Virus record (IMG/VR): IMGVR_UViG_3300030102_002597
Coordinates: 4,525 to 47,095 of that record
From: a virus
Strand: one strand, 5' to 3'
DNA length: 42,571 nucleotides
Shown: positions 1 to 8,255 of the stretch, piece after piece
Layout of the letters: every line of letters starts with the position of its first letter
Numbering within the stretch: the stretch's first letter is position 1
Notes under the pieces: generated by a model
What the model was told of the DNA's origin: nothing
The model's input: only the letters and a program-made list of their open reading frames with translations
The model's database searches: none
Made by a program: the position numbers and the translations under genes

Positions 1-3000
1 AGTGTCGTGGCATTCACATCAGCACCGGCAATAAGAGCAAAGCCCGAACCTGTCCTTGAGTCCAATTTAGCCGCAGGACTTGTAGTGCCTAGTCCCAAAG
101 AACCTGTGACTGCCGCGCCTCCACTCGTTGTTTCTATTCTCTTTACGTTGTTGAAATACAACTCAACATTATCATTCTTGTTTATCTCAATGCCCTTCTC
201 GCTACCGATGTTGAATTGGAAACCTGCACCATCTTGGTTCTTGAATATCATCCAAGAGTCTGTTGCCGCATCGTGGGTTATCCGAGTGTGAGAACCATCG
301 AACTTGAACTCCAATTGTTGTGAAGCACCCAATCTCAGCCTTGCATCATTGGTGGGCAAATCAACGCTGTTGAATGATTGGCTTCCATTTGAATTGCCAC
401 CCCTGAGCCTCAATACTTCTTCAAGAGTAAAGACATTGGCATTTGAGTCATTGGTGTCAAGGAAGAATGACATCTGCCCTTCATTGATGAGGCTCGACCC
501 TACTGATTGGTATGCAATCCTAGCATCGGCAGTATCGGTTCTGAATGTGATTCCCGACCATGACCCATCTGTGGTCGAAAGATTCTCGATAAACAGGCCA
601 CCGCCTTGAGCATTGGCCCCGATAGCACCCGCACCGCTTTGTGAGCCGCTACCTTCGGGGTCAGTCCTGTTGTCTGTGTATTTCAGATGCAGAGGGAACA
701 ATGGTGATGATTCTCCTACGCCGAGACTTGTTCCATCGAATACGAGATTGGCCTCACCGTTGAGAGCGTCAGCACTACTGAAGGTGGCTATTCTGTTGTT
801 AGCACCATTGGCTACTGCCGATACTGCCCCGCTACCACTTGAAGCGGTGTCGATGGAATCTTGGAGATCGTCTATCGTCATGTATTTCCATGAAGAGGCA
901 GACTCATCCCAAAGCAGAATCTTGTCATCGGTGGCATCTGTGGATTCGGTTAGTTGATCTAAAGTAGCGGGGTCTGCTATCTGCAACCCATTACTTGTTT
1001 GTGCTAGTCCATTACCTGCATTTACAAAGAAAGTTGTTGAAGATAATCCAATACCATTACCTACTCCGTATGTGGTGTTAGTAGCGGCAATTGTCACCGC
1101 ACCTGCGCTTTCTGTAATTGTGACATTGCTACCTGCGGTGAATGCAAGCGTTTCACCATTGGCTAATGTATTGCCACCTGCGGTGACTGTTCTAGGTGCA
1201 GTAATGTATGACCCAAGATCACTAATTTGTGATTCTGTTATGGAAAGGGCGGCTTGGTGTTGAGTGACGTTGCTTTCTGCTATCCTAGCATCAGCGAAAG
1301 TGCCACTTGTAATCTTTGAAGTAGCCAAATTAGGAATGTCGGATGCGGATAACCCGCCATCAAGGATATTGATTTCTGCTAAGGATGCAGTAATGCCCAA
1401 GTTAGTCAGACCTTGTGCCTGTTGTGTGCTAGTGAGAGACTGGTTGTCGTCAATCCTCAATCTGTTGCCAAGCGAGGTTGCGGTCGTGGTCGAGAAACTA
1501 GCATCATCGTTCAGAGCCGCCGCCAACTCATTCAGAGTATCTAGGGCGGCAGGGGCAGAATCGACTATGGATGCGGTTTTGCCGTCCACATATGCCTTAA
1601 TGGATTGCTGAGAGGCGGCGGCAGTAGCACTATTGGATGCAAAGTTATCCTCATCGAGAAGAGTCAATTGCGTGTCAGTTGAAACGAAATTTAACTTGCC
1701 ACCTGTGTCATCGTATGTGACAGAGATATTCGTTTCCGTGTTGCTAGACACCATTGCCCCAACGATGTCCTGCACCTCTTCCGTGCTGAGTTGAGTGTTG
1801 GTATCTGTGGCGGCAAGCGTTAGCGTTCCCGCCGCATCATCGTAGGTTTTGGTTATGTTAGATCCTGCCGTGATTACTCCTGCTACGAAGTCCTCGACTT
1901 GCTCTTGAGTCAGTTGAGTGTTGGTATCAGTTGATACGAAGTTCAGTTTCCCGCCCGTGTCATCATAGGTGACTGCGATGTTGGTTTCCGTCCCCCCATC
2001 CACCATCGCCCCCACTATGTCTTGCACCTGCTCTGTCGTTAGTTGGGTGTTGGTATCAGTCGAGGTTATGGTCAGTTGTGTATCGCTGTCCCTGGTCACT
2101 GTGACGTTCGTACCTCCTACGATGGTGATGTCATCGTTGCTACCTGAACTTGGGTCGAGCCTCAATGCGGGGTTGTCATTATCTCCACTTGTCTGTGCGA
2201 CTAGGAAATCATAGGTGACTGCCGATGCCGCTCCTATGGTGATAGTGTCACCTGTTTCTGAGATTGTGACGTTGGAACCTGCCGCTAGTGTGACGAAATC
2301 CGTACCACTCCCCGAACCTCCTTCGGTCAAAACAATCCGAGCATCGCTACCACTTGTGGCCGTGCTAACTGAATATGTCGTATCGGCAGATACAATGGTT
2401 ATCTCGTCATTGCTTTGAGAGACAGTTGTGTTCGTGCCTCCTGTGATTTTGACTGTATCTGTTCCACTACCGCTACCACTTGCGGTAAGGACTATGTTCG
2501 CTCCGCCAGTTACAGTAGCAGAACTGATTGCATAGATATGATTCAAGTCGTCTTGGAAGGTCAAGGCTCCGCTTCCATCGGTCTTTAGAATCTGGTTCGC
2601 GCTTCCGTCTGCCGTTGGCAACGTGAATCCGCTTGAGCCGAACTTGACCTTACCGCTACCATGTGGTGCGAATGTGATGTCATCGTTGTTGGTTGAAGTC
2701 TTGAAGGTTAAAGGAGATGCCGTGACGATTTCTCCGCCATTTCCTGTTGTGATAATCCTAATGTCAAAGTCATCAGAGTTTGGTGATTTGAGGTCTATGT
2801 ATGCTCCTGTATCGCCACCGAGTTCTATTGATTGGTATCCTGTGCCTCCTCCTCCTATGGTAATTACTTCATCGCCACCATTGTCTATTCTCAAAGTCTG
2901 ACCATCATATGTGAGTGTGGACTCACCCTGAAATGCATCTGTGCCGGTTGCAGTAAGAACACGGTTGTTCGCACCGCTACCCATGAAGTCGCTGACATCC

Positions 3001-4334
3001 ACGCTGAACTCGCCTGTGCCGCTAATGTCGATTCCTGTTCCTGCCGATGGAACAGACCCTGCGTTCAGACCTATGTTAGCACGGGCATTTGATTGCTGAG
3101 TGGAAGTGAGTCCCTGACTGTTAGTATCGACTCTGACACGGTTTCCAAGGGCAGTTGTTACTGTGCCTGAAAAATTATCATCATCATTTATCGCGGCGGC
3201 TAATTCGTCTAATGTGTCCAATGCCGCAGGTGCGCCCCCTAGTAGGTTGGATACGCGAGTATCGACATATGCCTTTACGGATTGCTGAGAAGCGGCATGA
3301 ACCGCAGAGTTCGATGCGAAGTCGTCTTCGTCCTTGAGATCGAGAGTGACAGTAGCAGAATAATCACCGCTTGCTGTATTCTGCTCGTTCTGAATCAGGA
3401 TGCCCGTGCCACCCGTGAGATCGACACCTGATGTGATTTCAGACAGAACAGCAAAGCCGAATGATTGAATCTTGTCTTGGATAGCGGCAGAGGTCATCAA
3501 CGACGTATCGTTGTCTGCAAAAGACTCAGAACTCGTTTGAAGACTATTAGCCGCTAGTTCGGATACTGTCAAATCACCTACGTTGAGTGTGATTGCCCCG
3601 CTAGTTGCCGTACCCGTCAGCCCCGTTCCTGCCGCAACGCTATACACCACACCTGAAACGCCTCCAATCGAACCTCCTGTGATGCTTACCGCGTCAGAGT
3701 TCTGCGTAGCCATTGACCCTAGACCCAATGAGGCTCTAGCAGTCGCACCGCTTTCCGCTACCCAATTAGCCCCACTTCCTACGATGAATACCCCGTCAGA
3801 GGGGGTCATAGCGGCCAAAGTCACTAAATCTCCGTCATAGGATTGATATGTGTTCAGGCCAGATATTTCACCTGATGCAGGATTTACGATTGGTTCTTCG
3901 GGTGAAGCCAATAGGCTGAATGTAACTATCTCGTATTGGAGCGTGTACCTGAATAGTTTCTTGCTCCTATCAGAAAGGTCTGTCCTTGTCTTGAATATGG
4001 CTCGATCGAAGTTCGTACCATCTCCCTTTCTGAATCCATGTATGATTCTTCGGACCTCGTTCCTTAGTTCTGATAATCTCTCTCTGCTATCGACAGACCT
4101 TATGTCGATGGTGATATTGACGTGTTCGTTCACATAGTCATACAGCAGTTCGGGTTGCGCTTCGTTATGTGCTGTCTCAAAGATACGGATGACATCGCTA
4201 TCGAGCATCCTGACTCTCTTCGCATCGCCCCTGTCAAGATCGGCAATGTCCTCTATGGATGGCTCTGGGGGTTTAGACCAGTTCGACTGGAGTATGTCTC
4301 GTAAAGCAATTATCGGGTCAGCCAAGGTACGCAT
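1..4334 (-). CDS. Long repeat-rich tail fibre / receptor-binding protein, 3' end cut by window edge
   Basis: The frame is open from an ATG at 4334 to the left edge, more than 1440 codons without a stop. The N-terminal ~140 residues are charged and helical (begins MRTLADPIIALRDILQSNW) and probably anchor the protein to the particle. The rest is Gly/Ser/Thr/Asp-rich beta-type sequence with internal repeats: three ~41-residue units starting DTNTQL and two ~90-residue copies containing SQQS-KAYVD and LTSTQQ. Short repeats such as GTNTTVS and GSNVTI recur. This composition is typical of trimeric tail fibres of marine tailed viruses. The start overlaps the preceding gene by 17 bases and a GGAGG stands directly before it, so the exact start is uncertain. 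The C-terminus, which would carry the receptor-binding tip or a chaperone domain, is outside the window. The fibre role is inferred from composition and position. Confidence 0.85.
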   Translation of the reverse strand, partial: MRTLADPIIALRDILQSNWSKPPEPSIEDIADLDRGDAKRVRMLDSDVIRIFETAHNEAQPELLYDYVNEHVNITIDIRSVDSRERLSELRNEVRRIIHGFRKGDGTNFDRAIFKTRTDLSDRSKKLFRYTLQYEIVTFSLLASPEEPIVNPASGEISGLNTYQSYDGDLVTLAAMTPSDGVFIVGSGANWVAESGATARASLGLGSMATQNSDAVSITGGSIGGVSGVVYSVAAGTGLTGTATSGAITLNVGDLTVSELAANSLQTSSESFADNDTSLMTSAAIQDKIQSFGFAVLSEITSGVDLTGGTGILIQNEQNTASGDYSATVTLDLKDEDDFASNSAVHAASQQSVKAYVDTRVSNLLGGAPAALDTLDELAAAINDDDNFSGTVTTALGNRVRVDTNSQGLTSTQQSNARANIGLNAGSVPSAGTGIDISGTGEFSVDVSDFMGSGANNRVLTATGTDAFQGESTLTYDGQTLRIDNGGDEVITIGGGGTGYQSIELGGDTGAYIDLKSPNSDDFDIRIITTGNGGEIVTASPLTFKTSTNNDDITFAPHGSGKVKFGSSGFTLPTADGSANQILKTDGSGALTFQDDLNHIYAISSATVTGGANIVLTASGSGSGTDTVKITGGTNTTVSQSNDEITIVSADTTYSVSTATSGSDARIVLTEGGSGSGTDFVTLAAGSNVTISETGDTITIGAASAVTYDFLVAQTSGDNDNPALRLDPSSGSNDDITIVGGTNVTVTRDSDTQLTITSTDTNTQLTTEQVQDIVGAMVDGGTETNIAVTYDDTGGKLNFVSTDTNTQLTQEQVEDFVAGVITAGSNITKTYDDAAGTLTLAATDTNTQLSTEEVQDIVGAMVSSNTETNISVTYDDTGGKLNFVSTDTQLTLLDEDNFASNSATAAASQQSIKAYVDGKTASIVDSAPAALDTLNELAAALNDDASFSTTTATSLGNRLRIDDNQSLTSTQQAQGLTNLGITASLAEINILDGGLSASDIPNLATSKITSGTFADARIAESNVTQHQAALSITESQISDLGSYITAPRTVTAGGNTLANGETLAFTAGSNVTITESAGAVTIAATNTTYGVGNGIGLSSTTFFVNAGNGLAQTSNGLQIADPATLDQLTESTDATDDKILLWDESASSWKYMTIDDLQDSIDTASSGSGAVSAVANGANNRIATFSSADALNGEANLVFDGTSLGVGESSPLFPLHLKYTDNRTDPEGSGSQSGAGAIGANAQGGGLFIENLSTTDGSWSGITFRTDTADARIAYQSVGSSLINEGQMSFFLDTNDSNANVFTLEEVLRLRGGNSNGSQSFNSVDLPTNDARLRLGASQQLEFKFDGSHTRITHDAATDSWMIFKNQDGAGFQFNIGSEKGIEINKNDNVELYFNNVKRIETTSGGAAVTGSLGLGTTSPAAKLDSRTGSGFALIAGADVNATT
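1391..1665 (-). repeat. ~90-residue fibre repeat, copy A
   Basis: It encodes DEDNFASNSA, then SQQSIKAYVD, APAALDTLNELAAALNDD, LGNRLRID and LTSTQQ. The same order of motifs occurs in copy B at 3069-3340, indicating an internal duplication of a fibre module. Confidence 0.8.
1684..2058 (-). repeat. Three tandem ~41-residue repeats in the tail fibre
   Basis: Three consecutive units of about 123-130 bases each encode DTNTQL, then an [EQ]-x-V-x-D-[IF]-V motif, a Gly/Ser/Asn-rich turn and TYDD. The first and third units are closest to each other; the second differs more. A partial fourth copy follows at lower coordinates. Such tandem units lengthen fibre shafts and can vary in copy number. Confidence 0.8.
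3069..3340 (-). repeat. ~90-residue fibre repeat, copy B
   Basis: It encodes DEDDFASNSA, SQQSVKAYVD, APAALDTLDELAAAINDD, LGNRVRVD and LTSTQQ, matching copy A at 1391-1665. The copies lie about 1.4 kb apart with other beta-rich repeats between them. Confidence 0.8.
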
Positions 4335-4581
4335 CCTCCAGTTTGTCTATTGATACCTCTATCTGCTTGCCCGTGGGGCTATTGTTTACCTGTATCATAG
4401 CCAGTTCTTCTAGTTCTTCGTCAGAGTAGTCAAGACCGTCTATTTCAGACATCTTTCTCTCTCTTTCTAAAACCACATCGTACATGGCTCTCTGCGCTTG
4501 GGCAGACTCTGAGATAGACTTCGTAACTTCCTTTGTGTTTTTTAGGATGTTCTCAAGGTATTTGATGTAACTCTCTTGCAC
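4318..4581 (-). CDS. Small helical protein between connector and fibre genes
   Basis: The 87-residue protein is predicted almost wholly helical, with a coiled-coil-like first half (YLENILKNTKEV, then SAQAQRAMYDVVLERERKM) and an acidic middle (SDEELEEL). No family is recognised. It lies 3 bases after the connector-like gene and its end overlaps the fibre start, so translation of all three is probably coupled. Position suggests a small virion assembly factor or adaptor; that is inference only. Confidence 0.65.
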   Translation of the reverse strand: MQESYIKYLENILKNTKEVTKSISESAQAQRAMYDVVLERERKMSEIDGLDYSDEELEELAMIQVNNSPTGKQIEVSIDKLEDAYLG

Positions 4582-4584
4582 AGA

Positions 4585-6177
4585 CTAACCACCCATACCT
4601 GCAACAATTATTGACTCTTGATATGGGATTAGTAGTCTCTTCACCTCTTCGTCTAGTTTCTGCATCTTTGAACTCAAATCCACGTTCTGCGTTCCCTCCG
4701 GGAACATCGCCGTGTAGTCGTCAGTCATCATGATGTCCATGGCAACCAACTTCGTGCAAGCATCCTCTATGGCCTTGTCGAGATACCTCTCTCCATAGAC
4801 GTATGAAATCTTGAGGCTGTGATTCTCAAAGAATGGGTATTGGTTGTTGAACATGATTGCACCGTTGTCCTCTATCGACCACCAATCCTTCTGTCTTTGC
4901 TCATCCGTGGCATCGCTATCGAATGTGGTTTGCTTGACGACGGTGCTTGTAGTGAGTCCTGATTGGAAGTTTGATGTGAGATCGTCTGCTATGGTTATGC
5001 TGTTGCCGCTCCTAGTGCATCTTGCTACCTTTATGTCCGTGCCAGAACCATAGTAATACAATCCATTTCCTTGTACGAAGCCTGAGCCATCTGCAACGGT
5101 GAACGTGCTACCCGTCGAAGCAACGGTCTGGCTGTTGGTGTTGCTCAAGTCGAAACCAAAGCAACTCTCGTTCGTGACGGCAATGGTGACTATCTCTCCC
5201 TCATCGGTCGATCTCATGCTACTAATCAGGACGTTGCCATCACCCTCATCGCTGTTGGCAGTAGCAAGGAACTCATGGCTCACGTTGAGTGCCTTGCTAT
5301 TCTCGGTCATGCTACCAATCTGTATGGCCGCTTTGGACGTGCTACTGTCTTGATTAATCAGGTTGCCAATCTCAGAGGCTATGGTCTTGACACCGAAGTC
5401 CTTCGCCCATGTGGTCGATGATGTCCCACTTGACAATGTTGCAGTATGCGCTATGTTAGGACAGAGGAATATCTTGTCTGTTCCATTGAATAGATGAGGG
5501 TCTTTGACGACAAGGCGTATGCGAGCGGCGGCTAGTTCCCTATACTTGTCTCCCTGCCAGACGCCCATTCGCAGGAGTCTTTGGATTGGCCTGTATCTAA
5601 GGTAAACCGCACCAACGTAATCTGTGTAGTACCTCCTTCGGTATGGCTTGAAAGTGGTGAAGTTCTGATACTCATCGACCATGAGGTGAGGTCGCCATGA
5701 GATTCTGCATATACCGTCGATGTAATCTTGCCTCCTCCTTATCAGAGTCTCGACTTGAGACTTGGTTATTCCTCTCTGACCAGAGTTGGAGAGTACGCTT
5801 GTCGGCTGTATCTTTGCCAGATTGGCTTTCGTGTATGCCGTCCCCGGATCGACCGCTTTCAGAGTCACACCTCCACTAGACCCCGTTGATTCAACACCTG
5901 TCAGCGTAATTGATTTCCCCAGACCATCCACGTTGTCGTAAATGGTCAGCACGTCATCCGTAGCGAAACCCCATCTTCGATAGTCTTCACCAGAGATTGG
6001 CATCTTTATCACAGTCTGCCCTCCTTCTGAGGCTGTGCTTGTATCTCCAATCAACTCCGTTGGTTTGGCGTCTGGTAATTGCAAGTAGGACTCGACCTTT
6101 GCTACGGTGGTGTAAACCAACTCATCAGGATAGAGGGGCTGACTTGGCCTATGCCCCGGTGTGAATGTCCTTGGCAC
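4585..6177 (-). CDS. Putative head-tail connector / neck protein with beta-rich insert
   Basis: The 530-residue protein begins with a helical segment (TVAKVESYLQLPDA), continues with a beta-rich region, then an arginine-rich stretch around residues 145-215 (LIRRRQDYIDGIC, YRRRYYTDYVG). It ends with a helical C-terminus containing YLDKAIEDACTKLVAMDIMM. Helical termini around a virion-type beta domain fit a head completion or connector protein of the gp6-like class enlarged by an insertion. It sits after the small capsid-associated genes and directly before the fibre, where neck genes usually are. I do not recognise a specific family, so the role is inferred from position and fold style. Confidence 0.6.
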   Translation of the reverse strand: MPRTFTPGHRPSQPLYPDELVYTTVAKVESYLQLPDAKPTELIGDTSTASEGGQTVIKMPISGEDYRRWGFATDDVLTIYDNVDGLGKSITLTGVESTGSSGGVTLKAVDPGTAYTKANLAKIQPTSVLSNSGQRGITKSQVETLIRRRQDYIDGICRISWRPHLMVDEYQNFTTFKPYRRRYYTDYVGAVYLRYRPIQRLLRMGVWQGDKYRELAAARIRLVVKDPHLFNGTDKIFLCPNIAHTATLSSGTSSTTWAKDFGVKTIASEIGNLINQDSSTSKAAIQIGSMTENSKALNVSHEFLATANSDEGDGNVLISSMRSTDEGEIVTIAVTNESCFGFDLSNTNSQTVASTGSTFTVADGSGFVQGNGLYYYGSGTDIKVARCTRSGNSITIADDLTSNFQSGLTTSTVVKQTTFDSDATDEQRQKDWWSIEDNGAIMFNNQYPFFENHSLKISYVYGERYLDKAIEDACTKLVAMDIMMTDDYTAMFPEGTQNVDLSSKMQKLDEEVKRLLIPYQESIIVAGMGG

Positions 6178-6183
6178 TATGCA

Positions 6184-6498
6184 TCACCCATGTCTCCCCA
6201 GATTGAAATCCATGTCTGATCCGCAACCGGCACATCGAGGAGTCCAACAGAAATGCAACAACCCACAGTCGGTGCAACGAGTTCCCGATGTGATGTTCTG
6301 AATGTCATATCTCTCCCTACCTCTCAACTTCATCTTGATTGTCTGCGCCTTCGCAAGGTTCTTCCTGCTAAAGGGGGAGTCGCCCTCGTGGATAGAACCT
6401 TCGTCGGTGGCTATCTCAGCCATGCGCGTCTTGCGACGACGCTCTATCTCGTGTGCTTCTTCAAAGCAGAGGTCATCGACTTCTAGTCCCACCGGCAA
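6184..6498 (-). CDS. Zinc-ribbon protein in the virion module
   Basis: The ~104-residue protein has a charged helical N-terminal half (EEAHEIERRRKTRMAEI) and a C-terminal zinc ribbon: CTDCG followed by CAGCG, two CxxC pairs about 14 residues apart. The longest frame starts at a TTG (6498); a GTG two codons later (6492) is an equally good start. It is 8 bases after the previous gene. Zinc ribbons in head-tail genes are unusual in bacterial phages. They usually bind nucleic acid or stabilise a small fold; function here is unknown. Confidence 0.65.
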   Translation of the reverse strand: MPVGLEVDDLCFEEAHEIERRRKTRMAEIATDEGSIHEGDSPFSRKNLAKAQTIKMKLRGRERYDIQNITSGTRCTDCGLLHFCWTPRCAGCGSDMDFNLGRHG

Positions 6499-6506
6499 GC
6501 CCCCGA

Positions 6507-6818
6507 TTAGGCTCGTCCACCTGTGACTGTGACGTATGTGACTACGCTTGATAGGTTGGTCGCGTTATCGACCTCATCCAAAGCATCCCCATCTGCACCT
6601 GCTTCAAACGCCTTCAACTTCTTGTTGGTTCTGTCGTACTGGAAGACGAAACCGCCACTCACTTCAACATGGACGGTTTCTATGTTTGAAACATAAGCAG
6701 TTAGATCGAGTGCTTCTCCGTTAGTTGGATAACTATCGTCAAAAGTTACCTTGAGAGCAACAGTAAGCCTATTGCCCGTCACATTCGTTCGTCCTAATTG
6801 CTCGACTGTAAGTGCCAT
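6507..6818 (-). CDS. Small beta-rich virion protein
   Basis: The 103-residue protein starts MALTVEQLGRTNVTG and is rich in Val, Thr, Asp and Gly. It contains HVEVSGGFVFQYDRTNKKLK, a pattern common in small capsid or neck proteins of marine tailed viruses. It is preceded by a clear AAGGAG ribosome binding site (6827-6832) and an AT-rich 47-base gap, so it may have its own promoter and high expression. A decoration or tail-terminator role is possible but not shown. Confidence 0.65.
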   Translation of the reverse strand: MALTVEQLGRTNVTGNRLTVALKVTFDDSYPTNGEALDLTAYVSNIETVHVEVSGGFVFQYDRTNKKLKAFEAGADGDALDEVDNATNLSSVVTYVTVTGGRA

Positions 6819-6826
6819 ACAATTAA

Positions 6827-6832
6827 CTCCTT
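6827..6832 (-). promoter_or_regulatory. Strong ribosome binding site of the 6507-6818 gene
   Basis: On the minus strand AAGGAG lies 8 bases before the ATG at 6818. Most genes in the window overlap and have weak sites, so this one stands out. Confidence 0.7.
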
Positions 6833-6841
6833 GGGGACAAT

Positions 6842-6865
6842 CCTATTTAACATATATTTTTTTAA
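6842..6865 (-). promoter_or_regulatory. AT-rich candidate promoter before small virion genes
   Basis: On the minus strand the gap holds a run of As followed by AAATATATG and TTAAATA, about 25-45 bases before the next ATG. This resembles an archaeal TATA region. It is one of the few gaps in the structural block. A promoter is inferred from composition and spacing only. Confidence 0.35.
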
Positions 6866-7354
6866 TCACTCATGCAGAATGGTGATTTTAGCGATGTTTG
6901 ATGCTCCACTTGTGAAGACTTTACCACCAGAAAGGGACAATGTGAACTTGACTCTGCCGCATACCGCTCCGTTCCACGATCCTGCCGCACCTGCCGGGTT
7001 GTTGATTGTGAGGTGCGCTCCTGCTGTGTCCGTGTTCGCTCCCTCTGCAATCTGGAAGTGTCCTACTAGGTTGCTTGCGGTCCTGAAATCGAGACTCGAT
7101 ACGGTTTCACAATACTTGTAATCAGTTCCGCCGTCCGATTCCGCATCCATCGTGATTGCCATTGAACCCTGTGTAGCACCGTTGGAGTTGCTTGCCATGC
7201 GGGACATATCTAACACGATACGGGAAATCTTCCCATTCATGTCGATAGTACCACTTATGGAAGCAGTACCATCTCCCACTATGTCTAGGACTCTGCGGTT
7301 GATTCTGGTGCGACTTGCGTAACGACCTACGCCGTCATCAATCTCATCGTTCAC
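6866..7354 (-). CDS. Beta-rich virion protein, unknown family
   Basis: The 162-residue protein begins at a GTG that forms a GTGA overlap with the preceding stop. Its sequence alternates small and polar residues (GDGTASISGTIDMNGKISRI, VKFTLSLSGGKVF), as in capsid decoration or tail-tube proteins. There are no Cys pairs, membrane segments or enzyme motifs. Its position between the capsid and connector genes supports a structural role, which remains inferred. Confidence 0.65.
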   Translation of the reverse strand: MNDEIDDGVGRYASRTRINRRVLDIVGDGTASISGTIDMNGKISRIVLDMSRMASNSNGATQGSMAITMDAESDGGTDYKYCETVSSLDFRTASNLVGHFQIAEGANTDTAGAHLTINNPAGAAGSWNGAVCGRVKFTLSLSGGKVFTSGASNIAKITILHE

Positions 7355-7830
7355 TCAGACGCCCCCGTGATGTGTTCACGGGCGGCATCGGTCATAGATG
7401 CCTTGGTCGATCTGTTATTCACGGAGATGCCCTTGTCTGAACACCAAGCCATCATCTGCGCTCGTGTCATAGTGCTGTCGAAACCTGCCGCCGCTAGGAG
7501 TATATCCACATCCACCTCTGCATCGGTAGTAGCGGGTACTGGTTCTTCCTCAACCACTTCCTCAACTACTGGCTCAGGCTCAGGCTCAGGTTCTGCCACA
7601 GGAGTCGGTTCTTCGACTACCTCAAGCATCTTCTTTGCCTGTTTCTTGCTAGTGCCTACTACTTCCCAAGCCGTTGCACCGTTCTCAATCATAGGGATGA
7701 ACTTGTTCCTGATAAGATCCTCTGGGATGTCGTCCCTAATCATGCCACGGGAAAACCCTGCAACAATGTGCTTGTTTAGGCGTATTTCCGTGTAAGGGCG
7801 GTTTCCAACGTAGCGAAGGCTAAGAGCCAT
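7351..7830 (-). CDS. Virion-module protein with acidic Pro/Glu linker and SAP/HeH-like C-terminus
   Basis: I chose the ATG at 7830 because AAGGTG stands 6-7 bases before it; a GTG at 7845 would add five residues and overlap the upstream stop. The N-terminal ~60 residues (LSLRYVGNRPYTEIRLNKH) look like a short beta domain. A Glu/Pro/Val-rich linker (EPEPEPEPVVEEVVEEEP) follows. The C-terminus (RAQMMAWCSDKGISVNNRST) resembles the small helical SAP/HeH fold often found at the ends of phage head genes and sometimes DNA-binding. A head-fibre or head-completion role is possible. Confidence 0.6.
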   Translation of the reverse strand: MALSLRYVGNRPYTEIRLNKHIVAGFSRGMIRDDIPEDLIRNKFIPMIENGATAWEVVGTSKKQAKKMLEVVEEPTPVAEPEPEPEPVVEEVVEEEPVPATTDAEVDVDILLAAAGFDSTMTRAQMMAWCSDKGISVNNRSTKASMTDAAREHITGASE

Positions 7831-7841
7831 TTGGCTCACCT

Positions 7842-8216
7842 TCACCTGTATAGGAACGTAATCCTAACTGTGTCGCCGTCCTGACCTGCCGAAGCGGGGG
7901 TCAGTTTTAGCAGAGTTGTGGTTGATACGTTCCCTGCAACCGTGAAGGCGTTTCCACCCGCAGTCGTTATGTTGTGTGCGGACAGGATTCCTACCAACTC
8001 CGAACCAACCACAGGGTTGGTCGCTAGTGCTAGGTCGTATGCGAAAGCCGCATCTCCATCCGTCACTACTACATCCACGACTGCCATTGCCATTACGCTT
8101 GTTGCCGCGTTGCTTCCGATCGGGCTTTGTAGCCAGTTTGTGTCATCCATTCCAACTCCGCCGTAAATGCGGCTGTTGAATACTTCTGTTGCGCTAGTTA
8201 TGTTCGTGTTTGCCAT
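7842..8216 (-). CDS. Candidate capsid decoration protein directly after the major capsid gene
   Basis: The 124-residue protein starts MANTNITSATEVFNSRIYGG and is rich in Ala, Val, Thr and Gly, consistent with a compact beta fold. It lies immediately downstream of the major capsid gene, with GGAG about 12 bases before its ATG. Capsid-stabilising or decoration proteins usually sit next to the capsid gene, so that role is the likeliest. No family is recognised with certainty. Confidence 0.6.
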   Translation of the reverse strand: MANTNITSATEVFNSRIYGGVGMDDTNWLQSPIGSNAATSVMAMAVVDVVVTDGDAAFAYDLALATNPVVGSELVGILSAHNITTAGGNAFTVAGNVSTTTLLKLTPASAGQDGDTVRITFLYR

Positions 8217-8255
8217 ATCTTTCTCACTCCTTTTTCTCCATCATTCTCCATCTGC

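Noticed and set aside
1684-2058. CRISPR array
   Set aside because: The repeats are imperfect, without spacers of constant length, and lie inside an open reading frame as protein repeats.
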